The notes below the pieces were generated by a model. The model saw only the letters and a program-made list of their open reading frames with translations. It made no database searches and was not told where the DNA came from. 64,000 bases of DNA from contig NZ_CP013233.1 in assembly GCF_001584165.1 (NCBI RefSeq), positions 2,240,620-2,304,619 on the forward strand, in the 5' to 3' direction. Below, piece by piece: positions 27,407 through 37,785 of the stretch (position 1 is the first letter of the stretch; each line of letters opens with the position of its first letter). A program made the position numbers and the translations under genes. The stretch comes from Collimonas arenae (GTDB lineage: Bacteria; Pseudomonadota; Gammaproteobacteria; Burkholderiales; Burkholderiaceae_D).

Positions 27407-29925
27407 CTGCCGCCTTTGTTGATCTTGTGCCGCCTTCATTGGACGCTGTCGTCGAGCTAACCTCTGGCAACTGCTTTCATTGTGGCCTGCCATTGCCGCC
27501 CACTGAAGCAGGAAAGCAATGGTTCGTCAAGATCGCACAAGTGCCGCGCGCGATGTGCTGCCCGGGTTGCGCAACGGTTGCACAAACCATCGTCGATAGC
27601 GGTTACGCCGACTATTATTCTTCACGCACCGCCTTTTCCAATCGTATCGACGGCGACGGACTGGTACCGTCACAACTGCGACTGTATGACGATGAAGACA
27701 GTTTTTCGCAATTCGCCACCACACTTGATAACCGTGATGGACCCGACGCTTTGCTGGTCGAAGCGACCTTGGCACTGGACGGTATTCATTGCGCGGCCTG
27801 TGTCTGGCTGATCGAACAGCGATTGGCGCGCCTTCCGGGACTGCGGCTGGCCAATCTCAATGTGGCGGGTGAGCGTCTGCATGTGCGTTGGGACAAGACG
27901 CAATGCAAGCCCAGCGATATTCTGCAAGCGTTGCACGAGATTGGCTACAGCGCCTACCCGTTCGATGCGGTCAGGCAGGCGGAACAGCTGCGCAAATCCG
28001 AAAAGCGCTTGTTCCGTCAAACGTTCATTGCCGGACTCTGCATGATGCAGGTCATGATGTACGCAGCTCCTGCCTATTTCTCCAGCGCTGGCAGCATTGA
28101 CCACGCGCAGCTGCAGTTGATGCGCTGGGCCAGTCTGCTACTGACCTTGCCGGTACTCTGCTACTCGGCACTGCCTTTTTTGCGTGGCGCCTGGACCGGC
28201 ATGAAATTGCGCCGCTTCGGCATGGATCTGCCGGTGGCGATTGGCATTGTTGCTGCCTTTGCCGGCAGTGCCGTGGCCACCGTGCGCGGTTCTGGCGAAG
28301 TCTACTTCGACACCGTCACCATGTTCGTTTTTCTTCTGTTGTGCAGTCGCTACCTGGAGCAGATGGCACGACGCAAGGCGGCGTCGACGCTGGAGCGCCT
28401 GCAACACGCGTTGCCTGATTCAGCCACCCGTCTGCTTGACTATCCCGTCACGATGGATGGCGAGGTCATTGCTGCGGCAAGACTGGGCAAGAATGACCTG
28501 ATCCTGGTCAAGCCGGGGGAAGTGATCGCGGCTGACGGCATGTTGCTGAGTGCCTGCGGCAGCATTGACGTGTCCTTGTTGACAGGGGAAAGTAAGCCCG
28601 TATCGCGCGTCGCCGGGGATGCGCTACCTGGGGGGGCAGTCAACTGCGGGCAGGCCATTGTGGTGGAGGTAAGCCGGCTAGTGCGCGAAAGCACCTTGTC
28701 GGCCTTATTCAAGCTGGCAGAGCAGTCGGTGCAAAGCAAGCCACGTATGGCGCAATGGGCAGACCAGGTCGCAGGCTGGTTCGTGGCGGCCTTGTTATTG
28801 TGTGCGTTGCTAGCGTTCTGTACCTGGCAGTGGCTGGATCCGGTGCGCGCCTGGCCGATTGCCATCGCCGTACTGGTGGTGTCCTGTCCTTGCGCATTGT
28901 CGCTGGCGACGCCGTCGGCGCTGGCGGCAGCCACCGATCGCCTGCTGCGTAACGGCGTGTTGATCGTGCAGCCACACGTTTTGGAAACACTGCATAGGGC
29001 GACGTGCGTCATTTTTGATAAAACTGGCACACTCACCGTGGGAAAACCGGTGCTGCAGAATGTGACCGCATATGGTCATGACGCCAGCGAGCGGTATCTG
29101 CAGATAGCTGCGACGATGGAAATATCCAGCGCCCATCCGCTTGCACGGGCGATCGTCGATGCTATTCGCGATGTCTCGGCCGAGTCACCTGCCTTGCATA
29201 TTGAGGCAATCAGCCAGATAGCGGGAGAGGGCGTACAGGCGGAGATTGACGGGATTTCATATCGGCTCGGCTCGGCGTCGTTTGTGGCAGGGATGGCCGG
29301 CGCCGCAACGCCAGCCATCGCATCCGAAGACGCGACGCTGACGCCGGTGTTTCTTGGCAAGGACGGCGAATGGCTGGCGCGTTTCGACCTGGTAGATGCG
29401 ATACGGGAAGATGCCCGCCAGACTGTCAGCTATTTCCAGCGTCAGGGCAAGAAGGTGATATTGCTTAGTGGTGACGAAAGCACGGTGGCGCAACTGGTGG
29501 CGCGTGAATTACACATGGATGACGCCTATGGCGAACAATTGCCGGCGCAAAAGCTGGCGTTCGTGCAAGCGTTACAAGAGCGCGGCGAGATCGTTGCGAT
29601 GGTTGGCGATGGCGTCAACGATGCGGCCGTGCTGGGCGCCGCCAACGTCTCCTTTGCGATGGGGGCAGGCGCGGCGTTGGCGCAAGTCCATGCGGACACG
29701 GTGCTGTTGTCGGATCGATTGTCTGCGCTTGCAGACACCGCCAGGCTCGGCAAAAAAGCCATGCGGGTGATCAGGCAGAACCTGGTCTGGGCGTCTATCT
29801 ATAATCTGCTGGCCATTCCGGCAGCAGCGCTGGGTCTGCTTAACCCATGGCTATCTGCGGTAGGCATGTCGTGCAGTTCAGCACTGGTGGTGATCAACGC
29901 GCTGCGTTTGCGCAACAAGATATAG
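27403..29925 (+). CDS. ccoI: Cu+-exporting P1B-type ATPase for cbb3 oxidase assembly (CcoI/FixI)
   Basis: 840 residues. The N-terminal ATPase metal-binding domain has CFHCGLP (Cys24, 27) and CCPGC (52-56), then an HMA domain with GIHCAAC (Cys130, 133). Core P-type marks are intact: TGES, the membrane copper site CPC (495-497), phosphorylated Asp about 539 in DKTGTLT, and GDGVNDAAVLG. CcoI delivers copper to the periplasm for the CuB centre of cbb3 oxidase. The start is a TTG overlapping the previous stop, which suggests coupled translation. ccoS follows after 9 bp. Confidence 0.95.
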   Translation: MTAAFVDLVPPSLDAVVELTSGNCFHCGLPLPPTEAGKQWFVKIAQVPRAMCCPGCATVAQTIVDSGYADYYSSRTAFSNRIDGDGLVPSQLRLYDDEDSFSQFATTLDNRDGPDALLVEATLALDGIHCAACVWLIEQRLARLPGLRLANLNVAGERLHVRWDKTQCKPSDILQALHEIGYSAYPFDAVRQAEQLRKSEKRLFRQTFIAGLCMMQVMMYAAPAYFSSAGSIDHAQLQLMRWASLLLTLPVLCYSALPFLRGAWTGMKLRRFGMDLPVAIGIVAAFAGSAVATVRGSGEVYFDTVTMFVFLLLCSRYLEQMARRKAASTLERLQHALPDSATRLLDYPVTMDGEVIAAARLGKNDLILVKPGEVIAADGMLLSACGSIDVSLLTGESKPVSRVAGDALPGGAVNCGQAIVVEVSRLVRESTLSALFKLAEQSVQSKPRMAQWADQVAGWFVAALLLCALLAFCTWQWLDPVRAWPIAIAVLVVSCPCALSLATPSALAAATDRLLRNGVLIVQPHVLETLHRATCVIFDKTGTLTVGKPVLQNVTAYGHDASERYLQIAATMEISSAHPLARAIVDAIRDVSAESPALHIEAISQIAGEGVQAEIDGISYRLGSASFVAGMAGAATPAIASEDATLTPVFLGKDGEWLARFDLVDAIREDARQTVSYFQRQGKKVILLSGDESTVAQLVARELHMDDAYGEQLPAQKLAFVQALQERGEIVAMVGDGVNDAAVLGAANVSFAMGAGAALAQVHADTVLLSDRLSALADTARLGKKAMRVIRQNLVWASIYNLLAIPAAALGLLNPWLSAVGMSCSSALVVINALRLRNKI

Positions 29926-29934
29926 GAGGATGAA

Positions 29935-30135
29935 ATGGAATCACTATATCTGCTCATCCCTATCAGTACGGTGCTGGTATTCCTGGCGATCTGGGTGTTT
30001 GTCCGTGCTTCCGACAGTGGTCAGTTCGATGACATGGTCGGCCCCGCGCTCAGAATCCTGCTAGACGACGACAGCGCCCACCAGCAAGAGAAAATAATAC
30101 CCGAGCCACTTCCCGACAACGACGTCGCGAAATAA
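29935..30135 (+). CDS. ccoS: cbb3 oxidase assembly protein CcoS
   Basis: 66 residues: one N-terminal membrane helix (LYLLIPISTVLVFLAIWVFV), then the conserved FDDMVGPALRILLDDD stretch of CcoS/FixS. CcoS is needed to fit heme and copper into cbb3 subunit I. GGAGG precedes the start. It is the last gene before the ccoN promoter region. Confidence 0.93.
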   Translation: MESLYLLIPISTVLVFLAIWVFVRASDSGQFDDMVGPALRILLDDDSAHQQEKIIPEPLPDNDVAK

Positions 30136-30156
30136 TTCCTGCCAACACAGCGCTAT

Positions 30157-30170
30157 TTGATTCACATCAA
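30157..30170. promoter_or_regulatory. FNR/ANR box, perfect, before ccoN
   Basis: TTGATTCACATCAA fits the consensus exactly, centred 72 bp before the ccoN start codon. It is the expected control site for cbb3 oxidase under low oxygen. Confidence 0.9.
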
Positions 30171-30235
30171 AGAAAAGCCGCTGATAGCCAGCTAACCTCG
30201 CCCCATTGAAGTTGCATTTTGGGGGAGAGAAGAAC

Positions 30236-31717
30236 GTGGAAAAAGCGCTTAACTATAACTACAGGGTCGTCAAGCAATTTTCGATTGCGACGATCGTGTG
30301 GGGAGTGGTCGGCATGACGGTCGGCCTGCTGATCGCGGCCCAACTGGCGTGGCCGATGATGAATTTCGACATACCCTGGCTGACGTTTGGTCGCTTGCGG
30401 CCCTTGCACACCAATGCAGTGATCTTCGCGTTCGGCGGCAGCGCGTTGATGGCAACTTCTTATTACGTCGTGCAGCGGACTTGCCAGGTCAGACTGTTTT
30501 CGGACGGTTTGGCGGCATTCACGTTTTGGGGCTGGCAGCTGGTGATCGTGCTGGCGGCAATCACTCTGCCGATGGGCTACACGCGCGGCAAGGAATATGC
30601 GGAACTCGAATGGCCAATCACCATATTGCTGGCCGTGGTATGGGTGGCATATGCCGTGGTATTTTTCGGTACGCTGGCCAAGCGCAAGGTTTCCCATATC
30701 TATGTTGCCAACTGGTTCTACGGCGCTTTCATCATTGCGGTAGCGCTCTTGCATGTCGTCAACGGCATGTCCATGCCTGCCACCTTGACCAAGTCCTACT
30801 CTGCATACAGCGGTGTCCAGGACGCCATGATCCAGTGGTGGTACGGCCACAATGCGGTTGGGTTTTTCCTGACCGCAGGATTTCTCGGCATGATGTATTA
30901 CTTTATCCCCAAGCAGGCCGAGCGGCCGGTATATTCCTATCGTCTCTCGATCGTACACTTCTGGGCGTTGATCTTCACTTACATGTGGGCCGGCCCGCAT
31001 CATCTCCACTACACCGCGCTGCCGGACTGGACGCAGTCGTTAGGCATGGTGTTCTCACTCATCCTTCTGGCGCCGTCTTGGGGTGGCATGATCAACGGCA
31101 TGATGACCTTGTCCGGTGCCTGGCACAAGTTGCGCACTGATCCAATCCTGAAATTCCTTGTGGTCTCGCTCTCGTTTTACGGCATGGCGACCTTTGAAGG
31201 GCCGATGATGGCCATCAAGACGGTCAACGCCTTGTCGCACTATACGGACTGGGGTATTGCCCACGTCCATTCCGGCGCACTGGGCTGGGTCGGTTTCATC
31301 ACGATGGGTTCGATGTATTACCTGATCCCACGTCTGGTAGGCAAACAGCAGATGTGGAGCGTAAAAATGATTGAACTGCATTTCTGGATGGCCACCATCG
31401 GCATCGTCCTGTACATCGCCGCGATGTGGATTGCCGGCGTGATGCAAGGCTTGATGTGGCGCGCGGTTAATGCCGACGGCACGCTTACCTATGCCTTCGT
31501 TGAAGTGGTCAAGGCGACTTATCCGTACTATGTGATTCGCTTCTTTGGCGGCTTGCTGTACCTGAGCGGCATGTTGTTGATGGCGTTCAACGTGTTCAAG
31601 ACGATGCGCTACAGCTTCCCGGTAGATACCCGTATTGCCACGCCGCGTGTTCATCCCGCAGCGCCGCAACTGGCTCCTGCCGCCAAGATCGGCGCTGAAG
31701 CGGCGCAGATCACATGA
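30236..31717 (+). CDS. ccoN: Cytochrome cbb3 oxidase subunit I
   Basis: 493 residues, 12 helices or more. It is the heme b/b3-CuB catalytic subunit of the high-affinity terminal oxidase used at low oxygen. Visible His-containing motifs are [15 protein letters not shown] (low-spin heme), [18 protein letters not shown] (CuB His and the crosslinked Tyr region), [15 protein letters not shown] (two CuB His) and [17 protein letters not shown] (heme ligands). The GTG start at 30236 is chosen because GGGGGAGAG lies 7 bases upstream and the product then begins [15 protein letters not shown]; the frame from 30206 lacks such a site. Confidence 0.96.
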   Translation: MEKALNYNYRVVKQFSIATIVWGVVGMTVGLLIAAQLAWPMMNFDIPWLTFGRLRPLHTNAVIFAFGGSALMATSYYVVQRTCQVRLFSDGLAAFTFWGWQLVIVLAAITLPMGYTRGKEYAELEWPITILLAVVWVAYAVVFFGTLAKRKVSHIYVANWFYGAFIIAVALLHVVNGMSMPATLTKSYSAYSGVQDAMIQWWYGHNAVGFFLTAGFLGMMYYFIPKQAERPVYSYRLSIVHFWALIFTYMWAGPHHLHYTALPDWTQSLGMVFSLILLAPSWGGMINGMMTLSGAWHKLRTDPILKFLVVSLSFYGMATFEGPMMAIKTVNALSHYTDWGIAHVHSGALGWVGFITMGSMYYLIPRLVGKQQMWSVKMIELHFWMATIGIVLYIAAMWIAGVMQGLMWRAVNADGTLTYAFVEVVKATYPYYVIRFFGGLLYLSGMLLMAFNVFKTMRYSFPVDTRIATPRVHPAAPQLAPAAKIGAEAAQIT

Positions 31718-31751
31718 CGCAGACAATCCAAATTGATCCGGGAGTATGGGA

Positions 31752-32366
31752 ATGAAATTTACGCACGATTCTATAGAAAAAAATCATTGGCTATTGATCG
31801 GACTGGTGGTGCTGGTTGTCAGTGTCGGGGGACTGGCGGAAATTGTGCCCCTGTTTTTCCAGAAATCGACTACCCAGCCGATTACCGGCCTGCGACCTTA
31901 TTCGCCGCTGCGGCTGGCAGGGCGCGACATTTATATACGCGAAGGTTGCTATAACTGCCATTCCCAGATGATTCGGCCGTTCCGTGCCGAAACAGAGCGC
32001 TATGGTCATTATTCCGTAGCTGGCGAATCGGTGTACGACCGGCCGTTCCAGTGGGGATCGAAGCGCACCGGGCCGGATCTGGCGCGTGTTGGCGGCCGCT
32101 ATAGCGATGAATGGCATCGCGCTCATCTGCACAATCCACGCGACCTGGTGCCGGAATCGATCATGCCGAGCTATCCATGGCTGGAATCGACGCGTCTGGT
32201 CCCTGACGATATCGTGCCGCATCTGCGCGCGTTGCAACGTCTCGGCGATCCTTATACCGATGCCGAGATCGCCGCAGCACCGGCGGAATTGCAGGACAAG
32301 ACCGAGCAAGATGCGTTGATCGCCTATTTGCAAGGATTGGGAATACAGATCAAGGCGGAAAGATAA
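31752..32366 (+). CDS. ccoO: Cytochrome cbb3 oxidase subunit II (mono-heme c)
   Basis: 204 residues. One N-terminal membrane anchor (about 13-34) precedes a cytochrome c domain with [13 protein letters not shown] (Cys66, Cys69, His70). [31 protein letters not shown] is the family core, given here as a recognised region around residues 83-115. GGAG spaced 7 bases before ATG 31752 decides the start over ATG 31746. ccoQ follows after 2 bp. Confidence 0.96.
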   Translation: MKFTHDSIEKNHWLLIGLVVLVVSVGGLAEIVPLFFQKSTTQPITGLRPYSPLRLAGRDIYIREGCYNCHSQMIRPFRAETERYGHYSVAGESVYDRPFQWGSKRTGPDLARVGGRYSDEWHRAHLHNPRDLVPESIMPSYPWLESTRLVPDDIVPHLRALQRLGDPYTDAEIAAAPAELQDKTEQDALIAYLQGLGIQIKAER

Positions 32367-32368
32367 TC

Positions 32369-32575
32369 ATGGCTATCCAAAAAATACTGATTGATGCGCA
32401 CAGCATCATTACCGTGATCAGTTTCGTCACGTTCATCGGCATTGTCTGGTGGAGTTATATTCGAAAGCAACCCAAGGATTTCGACGATGCGGCGCTATTG
32501 CCTTTCACCGACGACCAGGAGCAATTCGACAAGGTGAAGGCGGAACTGGACGCCAGGGAGAAGCACCATGGCTGA
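32369..32575 (+). CDS. ccoQ: cbb3 oxidase subunit IV, CcoQ
   Basis: 68 residues with a single helix (IITVISFVTFIGIVWWSYI), then a charged tail rich in Asp/Glu/Lys. Small size, position between ccoO and ccoP and the helix followed by a positive cluster (RKQPKDFDDAA) fit CcoQ, which stabilises the oxidase. Its end overlaps the ccoP start by 8 bp. Confidence 0.9.
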   Translation: MAIQKILIDAHSIITVISFVTFIGIVWWSYIRKQPKDFDDAALLPFTDDQEQFDKVKAELDAREKHHG

Positions 32576-33525
32576 CTTTACCGACGGTTTCTGGAGCCCT
32601 ATATCACCATATTGACGATACTCAGCATCTTCGGTTGCGGTGTACTGCTGTGGATGCAGGGTAGCCGCAAGGTCAAGCTGGAGCCGGGAAAGGATCCAGC
32701 TGACAATACCACGGGCCATGTCTGGGACGACGATCTAGGGGAATTGAACAACCCTTTGCCGCGCTGGTGGATGTGGCTGTTCTATTTGACCATCGTCTTC
32801 GGGCTGGTCTACCTGGTGCTATATCCCGGCCTTGGCAGCTACGCCGGCCAGTTGGGCTGGAAATCCAGTAGCGCCTACCAGGACGAGTTGAAGAAAGCCG
32901 ATGCCGACTATGGGCCGATGTTCAACAAATACCTGCATCAAGATCTGAAAACCGTTGCCGCCGATCCTCAGGCGCACGCGATCGGCGAGCGTTTGTTTCT
33001 GACCTATTGTGCGCAATGCCACGGCTCCGACGCACGCGGCAATAAAGGCTTTCCGAACCTGACCGACCAGGATTGGCTGCATGGCGGTGAGCCGGAAACC
33101 ATCAAGATCACCATTATGGAAGGCCGGCATGGCGTGATGCCGCCGATGGGAGCGGCGCTGGGGGGCGACAAGGATGTCGAGAATGTCGCCCATTATGTGC
33201 TGAGCCTGTCCGGCTCCAACCATGATCCGATCAAGGCGGTTTTCGGCAAGCCGAAATTTTCTGTCTGCATGGGTTGCCATGGCCCTGGCGGCGGGGCAAT
33301 CAGGTCATTGGCGCGCCGAACCTGACCGACAAGATATGGCTCTATGGCGGCAGTGTCGACACCATCATGGAAACCATCCGCAAGGGCCGTGACAACACCA
33401 TGCCATCGTTCAAGGATTTCCTTGGTGAGCCGAAGGTACATGTACTCGCAGCTTATGTCTGGAGTTTGTCGAATCATCCGGGGGATGCCATCGCACTTGA
33501 TCATGCGCCTGGCGCACCACAGTAA
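32568..33525 (+). CDS. ccoP: Cytochrome cbb3 oxidase subunit III, di-heme c (two apparent frameshifts)
   Basis: About 319 residues after repair. MADFTDGFW opens the protein at 32568. Loss of one C near 32598 would stop it after 15 codons; a fourth C restores the first helix. The main frame holds the second helix (MWLFYLTIVFGLVYLVLYPG) and heme site CAQCH. A second loss in the G run at 33293-33296 truncates the last heme domain just after CMGCH; one more G restores GNQVIGAPNLTDKIWLYGG, typical of CcoP, to the stop at 33523. Repaired length is divisible by three. Both hemes are intact, so the subunit is probably functional. Confidence 0.88.
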
Positions 33526-33546
33526 TTGGAACAAGAACAACCAACC

Positions 33547-34947
33547 ATGGACACCAGCGATTCCTCCGCCAAGACTGCCGTTGTCAGGATGTACCAGGCA
33601 CGGCAGCAAATATATCCGCGCGATGTCAACGGACGGTATGCCACGCTACGCTGGGTATGTGTGTGGCTGACACAATTGGTGTTTTATGGCATGCCTTGGC
33701 TGAGATGGAACGATCGTCAGGCAGTTCTGTTTGATCTGGCGACGCGCAAATTCTACTTGTTCGGCATCGTGCTGTGGCCGCAGGATTTCATCTATCTTGC
33801 GGTACTGCTTATCATCTGTGCGTTTTCGCTGTTTCTCTTTACTGCGATCGCCGGTCGCGTCTGGTGCGGCTACGCTTGCCCGCAGACGGTGTATACCAAG
33901 ATTTTTCTATGGCTGGAAAGCCGGATCGAAGGGCCGCGAAGTGCACGCATGCGGCTCGACAGGCAAGCATGGTCGCTCGACAAGTTGCTGCGCAAAGGCG
34001 GCAAGCATGTAGCCTGGGCGGCGGTAGCGCTGTGGACAGGCTTTACTTTCGTCGGCTATTTCACCCCCATTCGCGATCTCGCGCGCGAAGCCACCGTATT
34101 TGGCTTGGGATCCTGGGAGTGGTTCTGGGTTCTTTTCTATGGCTTCGCCACCTATGGCAACGCCGGCTGGATGCGCGAGCAAGTGTGCAAGTACATGTGC
34201 CCCTATGCGCGCTTTCAGAGCGCCATGTTCGATCGCGATTCCTTGATCATCACTTATGATGCGGAACGCGGCGAACCGCGTTCCAGTCACTATCAGAAGA
34301 CACCCGAACCAACGCGTTCCCCGTGCATTGACTGCAGCATGTGTGTACAGGTATGCCCGACCGGAATCGATATCCGTGGCGGTCTGCAATACATGTGCAT
34401 CGGCTGCGCTGCCTGTGTCGACGCCTGCAATATGGTGATGGACAAGATCGGCGCGCAACGCGGGCTGATCCGCTATTCGACGGAATATGCCATGGCCGAA
34501 AAATTGTCGCCGTCCGCCATTTTGCGTCGGGTTGTTCGGCCGCGCGTACTTGTCTACAGCTCGGCGTTGCTGGTGATCATAACGATTTTTATCGGTTCGC
34601 TGGCCCTCCGGGTTCCTCTCAAGCTCGATGTGATTCGCGACCGCGGCTCCATGGGCCGGGAAGTAGAGGAAGGTGCGGTTGAGAATGTCTACCGGCTACA
34701 GGCAATCAATACCGATGAATTACCTCGCCGCTACAAGATAAGCGTGACGGGAATCGACGGCATCGCATTGTCTGGCGACGACGAAGTGTCACTTGGCGCC
34801 ATCGAAACACGACTTCTGCCCGTGCGGGTAAGGGTGCCGCACGGACAGGGCAGGCCAGGCTCCAACATCATTTATTTCAAACTGCAGTCGATAGACGGCA
34901 CGAGGGCGCAGGTCAATGAAAAGGCTGTGTTCTATATCCCGCGCTGA
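33547..34947 (+). CDS. ccoG: Cytochrome c oxidase accessory protein CcoG (RdxA/FixG)
   Basis: 466 residues. It is a membrane-bound ferredoxin-like protein with five or six helices, involved in copper reduction for cbb3 maturation. CGYACPQTVYTKIFLWLE and EQVCKYMCPYARFQ bracket the membrane part. Two 4Fe-4S motifs follow: CIDCSMCVQVCPTG and CIGCAACVDACN. The C-terminal half is the Ig-like FixG domain. The TTG at 33526 is an alternative start; neither has a strong ribosome site. It lies 21 bp after ccoP. Confidence 0.94.
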   Translation: MDTSDSSAKTAVVRMYQARQQIYPRDVNGRYATLRWVCVWLTQLVFYGMPWLRWNDRQAVLFDLATRKFYLFGIVLWPQDFIYLAVLLIICAFSLFLFTAIAGRVWCGYACPQTVYTKIFLWLESRIEGPRSARMRLDRQAWSLDKLLRKGGKHVAWAAVALWTGFTFVGYFTPIRDLAREATVFGLGSWEWFWVLFYGFATYGNAGWMREQVCKYMCPYARFQSAMFDRDSLIITYDAERGEPRSSHYQKTPEPTRSPCIDCSMCVQVCPTGIDIRGGLQYMCIGCAACVDACNMVMDKIGAQRGLIRYSTEYAMAEKLSPSAILRRVVRPRVLVYSSALLVIITIFIGSLALRVPLKLDVIRDRGSMGREVEEGAVENVYRLQAINTDELPRRYKISVTGIDGIALSGDDEVSLGAIETRLLPVRVRVPHGQGRPGSNIIYFKLQSIDGTRAQVNEKAVFYIPR

Positions 34948-34995
34948 AGGTGCATCACCGTCAGATTGCAGCACATCCATACGAACAGGATACCT

Positions 34996-35567
34996 ATGAA
35001 AAGCCAGCAAAGCGTGACCTTCAAGACGGACATCGTTTCCAAGCCTTGGTACAGCCAGCGCTGGCCATGGCTGCTGATGCTTGGCCGGCAATAGTTGTGG
35101 CGGCAGCAAGCTACACCTGCTGGCTGGCATTTACCCGGCAAGATGCGTTGGTCGAGGATGACTATTACAAAGAAGGTAATGCGATCAACCAGGATCTGAA
35201 GCGCGATGAAGAGGCGATCCGGCGGGGCATCTCCGGGAATCTGCGTTACGATCCGAAAACCGGCTTGTTGAGTGGTGTTTTACTTCATGTCGACGGCCAG
35301 GCGGACCAGGCTATCGCGCCCGAAACGACGCCAGACTTGCAGTTGCGCCTTATTCATTCTACCTTGCCCGACAAAGACATCACTCTCTTTGTCAGACCGG
35401 ATGCCAACGGTCGTTTCTCGGTGAGCTTGCCGCAATTGGACATGGCGCGCTGGCAGATACTGATTGAAGATGCGCATCGTGATTGGCGCTTGCATGCTAG
35501 CTGGCTCTGGCCGCAACATACTACTGTCGATCTGAATCCGGTTGCGATGAAACCGGCAGATGACTGA
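34996..35567 (+). CDS. ccoH: FixH family protein CcoH (apparent frameshift near 35085)
   Basis: About 190 residues after repair. MKSQQSVTFKTDIVSKPWY opens at 34996 with AGGA 6 bases upstream. One C is missing in GGCC(C)GG near 35085; with it the first part joins WLLMLGPAIVVAAASYTCWL, the single membrane helix. The periplasmic part begins with the FixH hallmark DALVEDDYYKEG. FixH proteins act with CcoG and CcoI in cbb3 assembly. It ends the ccoNOQPGH operon. Confidence 0.88.
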
Positions 35568-35719
35568 TTTTTTTATTACTCCTTTTGCGGATTGCCTGGT
35601 TTCCTGGTTGGCGCCAGCTGTGCAGCAGGCAGGCATTCATCGCATGACACCAGCGAGTCTGCTTGACTAGATAAGAAGTTCGGCTCGAACCACGCGTTAC
35701 GCGGCTTGCTTTGGCGGCC

Positions 35720-36172
35720 TCAGGACTTCATGATCAGCACCGGGCAATCGGCGATCCGCAAAAAGTGTTCGGCAACGCTACCCAGCATAAGCCGCTGCAT
35801 GCCTTGCAGACCATGCGATCCCATGACGACGACGCTGGCGTTCCATCGACTGGAGACTTCGCGGATGAGGTCGGCAACCCGCTTTCCTTTCTCTTGCAGG
35901 TCCAATATCTGGACATCGCCCCGCAGTTCAAACGCATCGAAAACCTTCAAGGCCACCGCTCGTACTCCTGCAGCCTGTTCGGCAGCGGCCTGCAGCATCT
36001 GTTCACGCTGGAAATAGACGACGCCCAGCAAGGGAAATGCGAGGAACGGATCAACATTGATATACAGGGCGCGAATCTCGCAACCCTGTTCCTTGGCCAG
36101 TGCGCAACCATGGCGCAAGGCGTTGTTCCCGAGTTCACTGCCGTCTATCGCTACCAGGATGCGCTTAAGCAT
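35720..36172 (-). CDS. Universal stress protein, single domain
   Basis: 150 residues. It starts MLKRILVAIDGSE, the usual Usp opening, and ends with the nucleotide loop GSHGLQGMQRLMLGSVAEHF (G-2x-G-9x-G-S), the ATP-binding type of UspA fold. The frame runs far upstream of 36172 without coding character. It overlaps the next Usp gene upstream by 8 bp, forming a two-gene unit. Usp proteins promote survival in growth arrest and oxygen limitation. Confidence 0.92.
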   Translation of the reverse strand: MLKRILVAIDGSELGNNALRHGCALAKEQGCEIRALYINVDPFLAFPLLGVVYFQREQMLQAAAEQAAGVRAVALKVFDAFELRGDVQILDLQEKGKRVADLIREVSSRWNASVVVMGSHGLQGMQRLMLGSVAEHFLRIADCPVLIMKS

Positions 36173-36668
36173 GATCGCCTTTATCCCGCTTTTCCTGCGC
36201 GGCTGCCGGTTCGATGGAGTGCACCAACAACACTGGGCGTGTAGACATCCGCACGAAATTCTCGGCGACACTGCCCAGGAACATGCGCCGCACGCCGCGT
36301 CGCCCATGAGTGCCCAGCACAGTCAGATCCGTACCCCATTTTTCGCCATCTGCCTTGATGGCGCCCGGAATGTCCTGGCCGGTGGCGCGTAGATCGATCA
36401 ACTTGGTTTCCACTTGATACCCTTGAGACCGCAAGCTGGATTCCGCCTTCTCCAGCACCTTCTTACCTTCTTCCAGGGTCACATCCCGCAATAGTTCAAG
36501 GTAGGTGAAGTCTTCATTGATGACGGGATAGGTTGTAAGGGGATCTTCCGCGACATAGACGACACGGACAATCGCGTCGGTCGTTACAAAGTTGGCAATT
36601 TGTGCCAGCGCCTGGTCGGAAGTCGGACTGCCATCCACGGCTAGCAGCACTTTTTTATAGATGGCCAT
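36165..36668 (-). CDS. Universal stress protein, single domain
   Basis: 167 residues from the ATG at 36668 (MAIYKKVLLAVDGSPTSDQA). The ATP loop GTHGRRGVRRMFLGSVAENF is intact. A 15-residue Glu/Ala/Lys-rich tail follows the fold. First gene of a Usp pair, with an FNR-type site 175 bp upstream at 36843. Confidence 0.92.
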   Translation of the reverse strand: MAIYKKVLLAVDGSPTSDQALAQIANFVTTDAIVRVVYVAEDPLTTYPVINEDFTYLELLRDVTLEEGKKVLEKAESSLRSQGYQVETKLIDLRATGQDIPGAIKADGEKWGTDLTVLGTHGRRGVRRMFLGSVAENFVRMSTRPVLLVHSIEPAAAQEKRDKGDHA

Positions 36669-36999
36669 AAGTTTCTCAAAGAAGTTGGTTGAGACCGCAC
36701 TGGCGAATTCCGACGACACCTGAGCATGCCGATTCGCTCAATATGATCGATATGCGTCAATCAGCCGAGTGCCAGAGCAGCCATATCTTGGAGTTCATTG
36801 TATGCACAGGCGACACGCCGGCAAGTGTTATTCCTGCTGTGGTTGACATGGATCAAACACGGGCTCCGCGCAATGAAAACAGCCGGCCGTGAGAATCCAG
36901 CGTGTTTTTGATCCAGCGCAAGTTATCTCTGGCTGTCTAGGTCAATATTCACAACATAACGCTACTTCCTTCCTTGTCTTTGTTGATGGCTAAAGCGAC
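36669..36999. other. Divergent promoter region (331 bp) between the Usp pair and the K+ channel
   Basis: No gene is seen. A one-mismatch FNR box lies at 36843-36856 and a weaker two-mismatch copy (TCGATATGCGTCAA) at 36747-36760. Nothing else was recognised. Confidence 0.5.
36843..36856. promoter_or_regulatory. FNR/ANR box, one mismatch
   Basis: TTGACATGGATCAA differs at one base from the consensus. It lies between the Usp pair (start 36668) and the channel gene (start 37000) and could serve either side. Confidence 0.65.
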
Positions 37000-37764
37000 A
37001 TGAAAAATTCGCCACTGGTTTGGCAAGAAAAATTCTTGATGCCGGCCGCGTTACTGTTGTCGATTCCGGCCTTCTATCTGATTTTGGCCGGATGGGAGCC
37101 GCTTTACCGGAATATTGGAAGTGTGCTGTATCTGCTTGTCGCGGCGATGGCTGGCGCCGATTTGCTGTCCCGGAACAAGACGCGGAACTGGCGCGATAGC
37201 GCAACGATGTTGGACTGGGCGATTTTTCTCGGTGCAATATTCAGCATTTGGCCAAGCAACCCGCCCTGGTCGATGCTCGAATGGGTTTTACGGATGGTTT
37301 ATTGCGCCATCGTATTTTCGCGCTTGGTGATGTTTTCGGCGAAATTTGTCTTGTCTTGCCGCCTGTTACATGTCGTTGCATTCGCAGTCGCCGTGCTTGC
37401 CGTGGCTGGAGCCGTTTTTCTGTGGCTCGAACCACGGGTCCATACCTATGCGGATGGTGTCTGGCTGGCTTTCATTACCGGGGCCACAGTTGGTTATGGC
37501 GACCTGGTGCCATCGACGCCAGCGTCCCGGATTTTTGCCGCTTTCATTGTGTTGCTGGGTTATGCCTTATTTTCCGTGGTCACGGCCAATATATCGGCAA
37601 TGCTGGTCGGAGAGGATGAAAAGCGCCTGGAGCATGAACTCCATGCCGACATGCGCATGCTGCGCAAGGAAATTTCGTTATTGCACAAGGAATTGAACTC
37701 GTCGCTTGTGGACAGCCGCGGCGATGATCCAAAGAACGCCGACAATCAGGTGGAGCGCGTTTGA
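37000..37764 (+). CDS. Voltage-gated-type potassium channel protein
   Basis: 254 residues. Six helices are visible plus a re-entrant pore loop with the K+ selectivity filter TVGYGD (in ITGATVGYGDLVPST). The S4-like helix (LEWVLRMVYCAIVFSRLVMF) has only two or three basic residues, so voltage sensing may be weak. The C-terminal 55 residues form a charged helix (EDEKRLEHELHADMRMLRKE), probably a coiled-coil for tetramer assembly. It is 21 bp before the beta-CASP gene, so it may open that operon. Confidence 0.88.
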   Translation: MKNSPLVWQEKFLMPAALLLSIPAFYLILAGWEPLYRNIGSVLYLLVAAMAGADLLSRNKTRNWRDSATMLDWAIFLGAIFSIWPSNPPWSMLEWVLRMVYCAIVFSRLVMFSAKFVLSCRLLHVVAFAVAVLAVAGAVFLWLEPRVHTYADGVWLAFITGATVGYGDLVPSTPASRIFAAFIVLLGYALFSVVTANISAMLVGEDEKRLEHELHADMRMLRKEISLLHKELNSSLVDSRGDDPKNADNQVERV

Positions 37765-37785
37765 GAACGTAGAAAGAGGCAGACA

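Noticed and set aside
32612..33325. Reading the ccoP frames as two separate genes or as a pseudogene
   Set aside because: Two single-base additions give one standard-length CcoP with both heme motifs, and the same error type recurs across the window.
36747..36760. TCGATATGCGTCAA as another FNR box
   Set aside because: Two mismatches; kept only as a weak neighbour of the better site at 36843.
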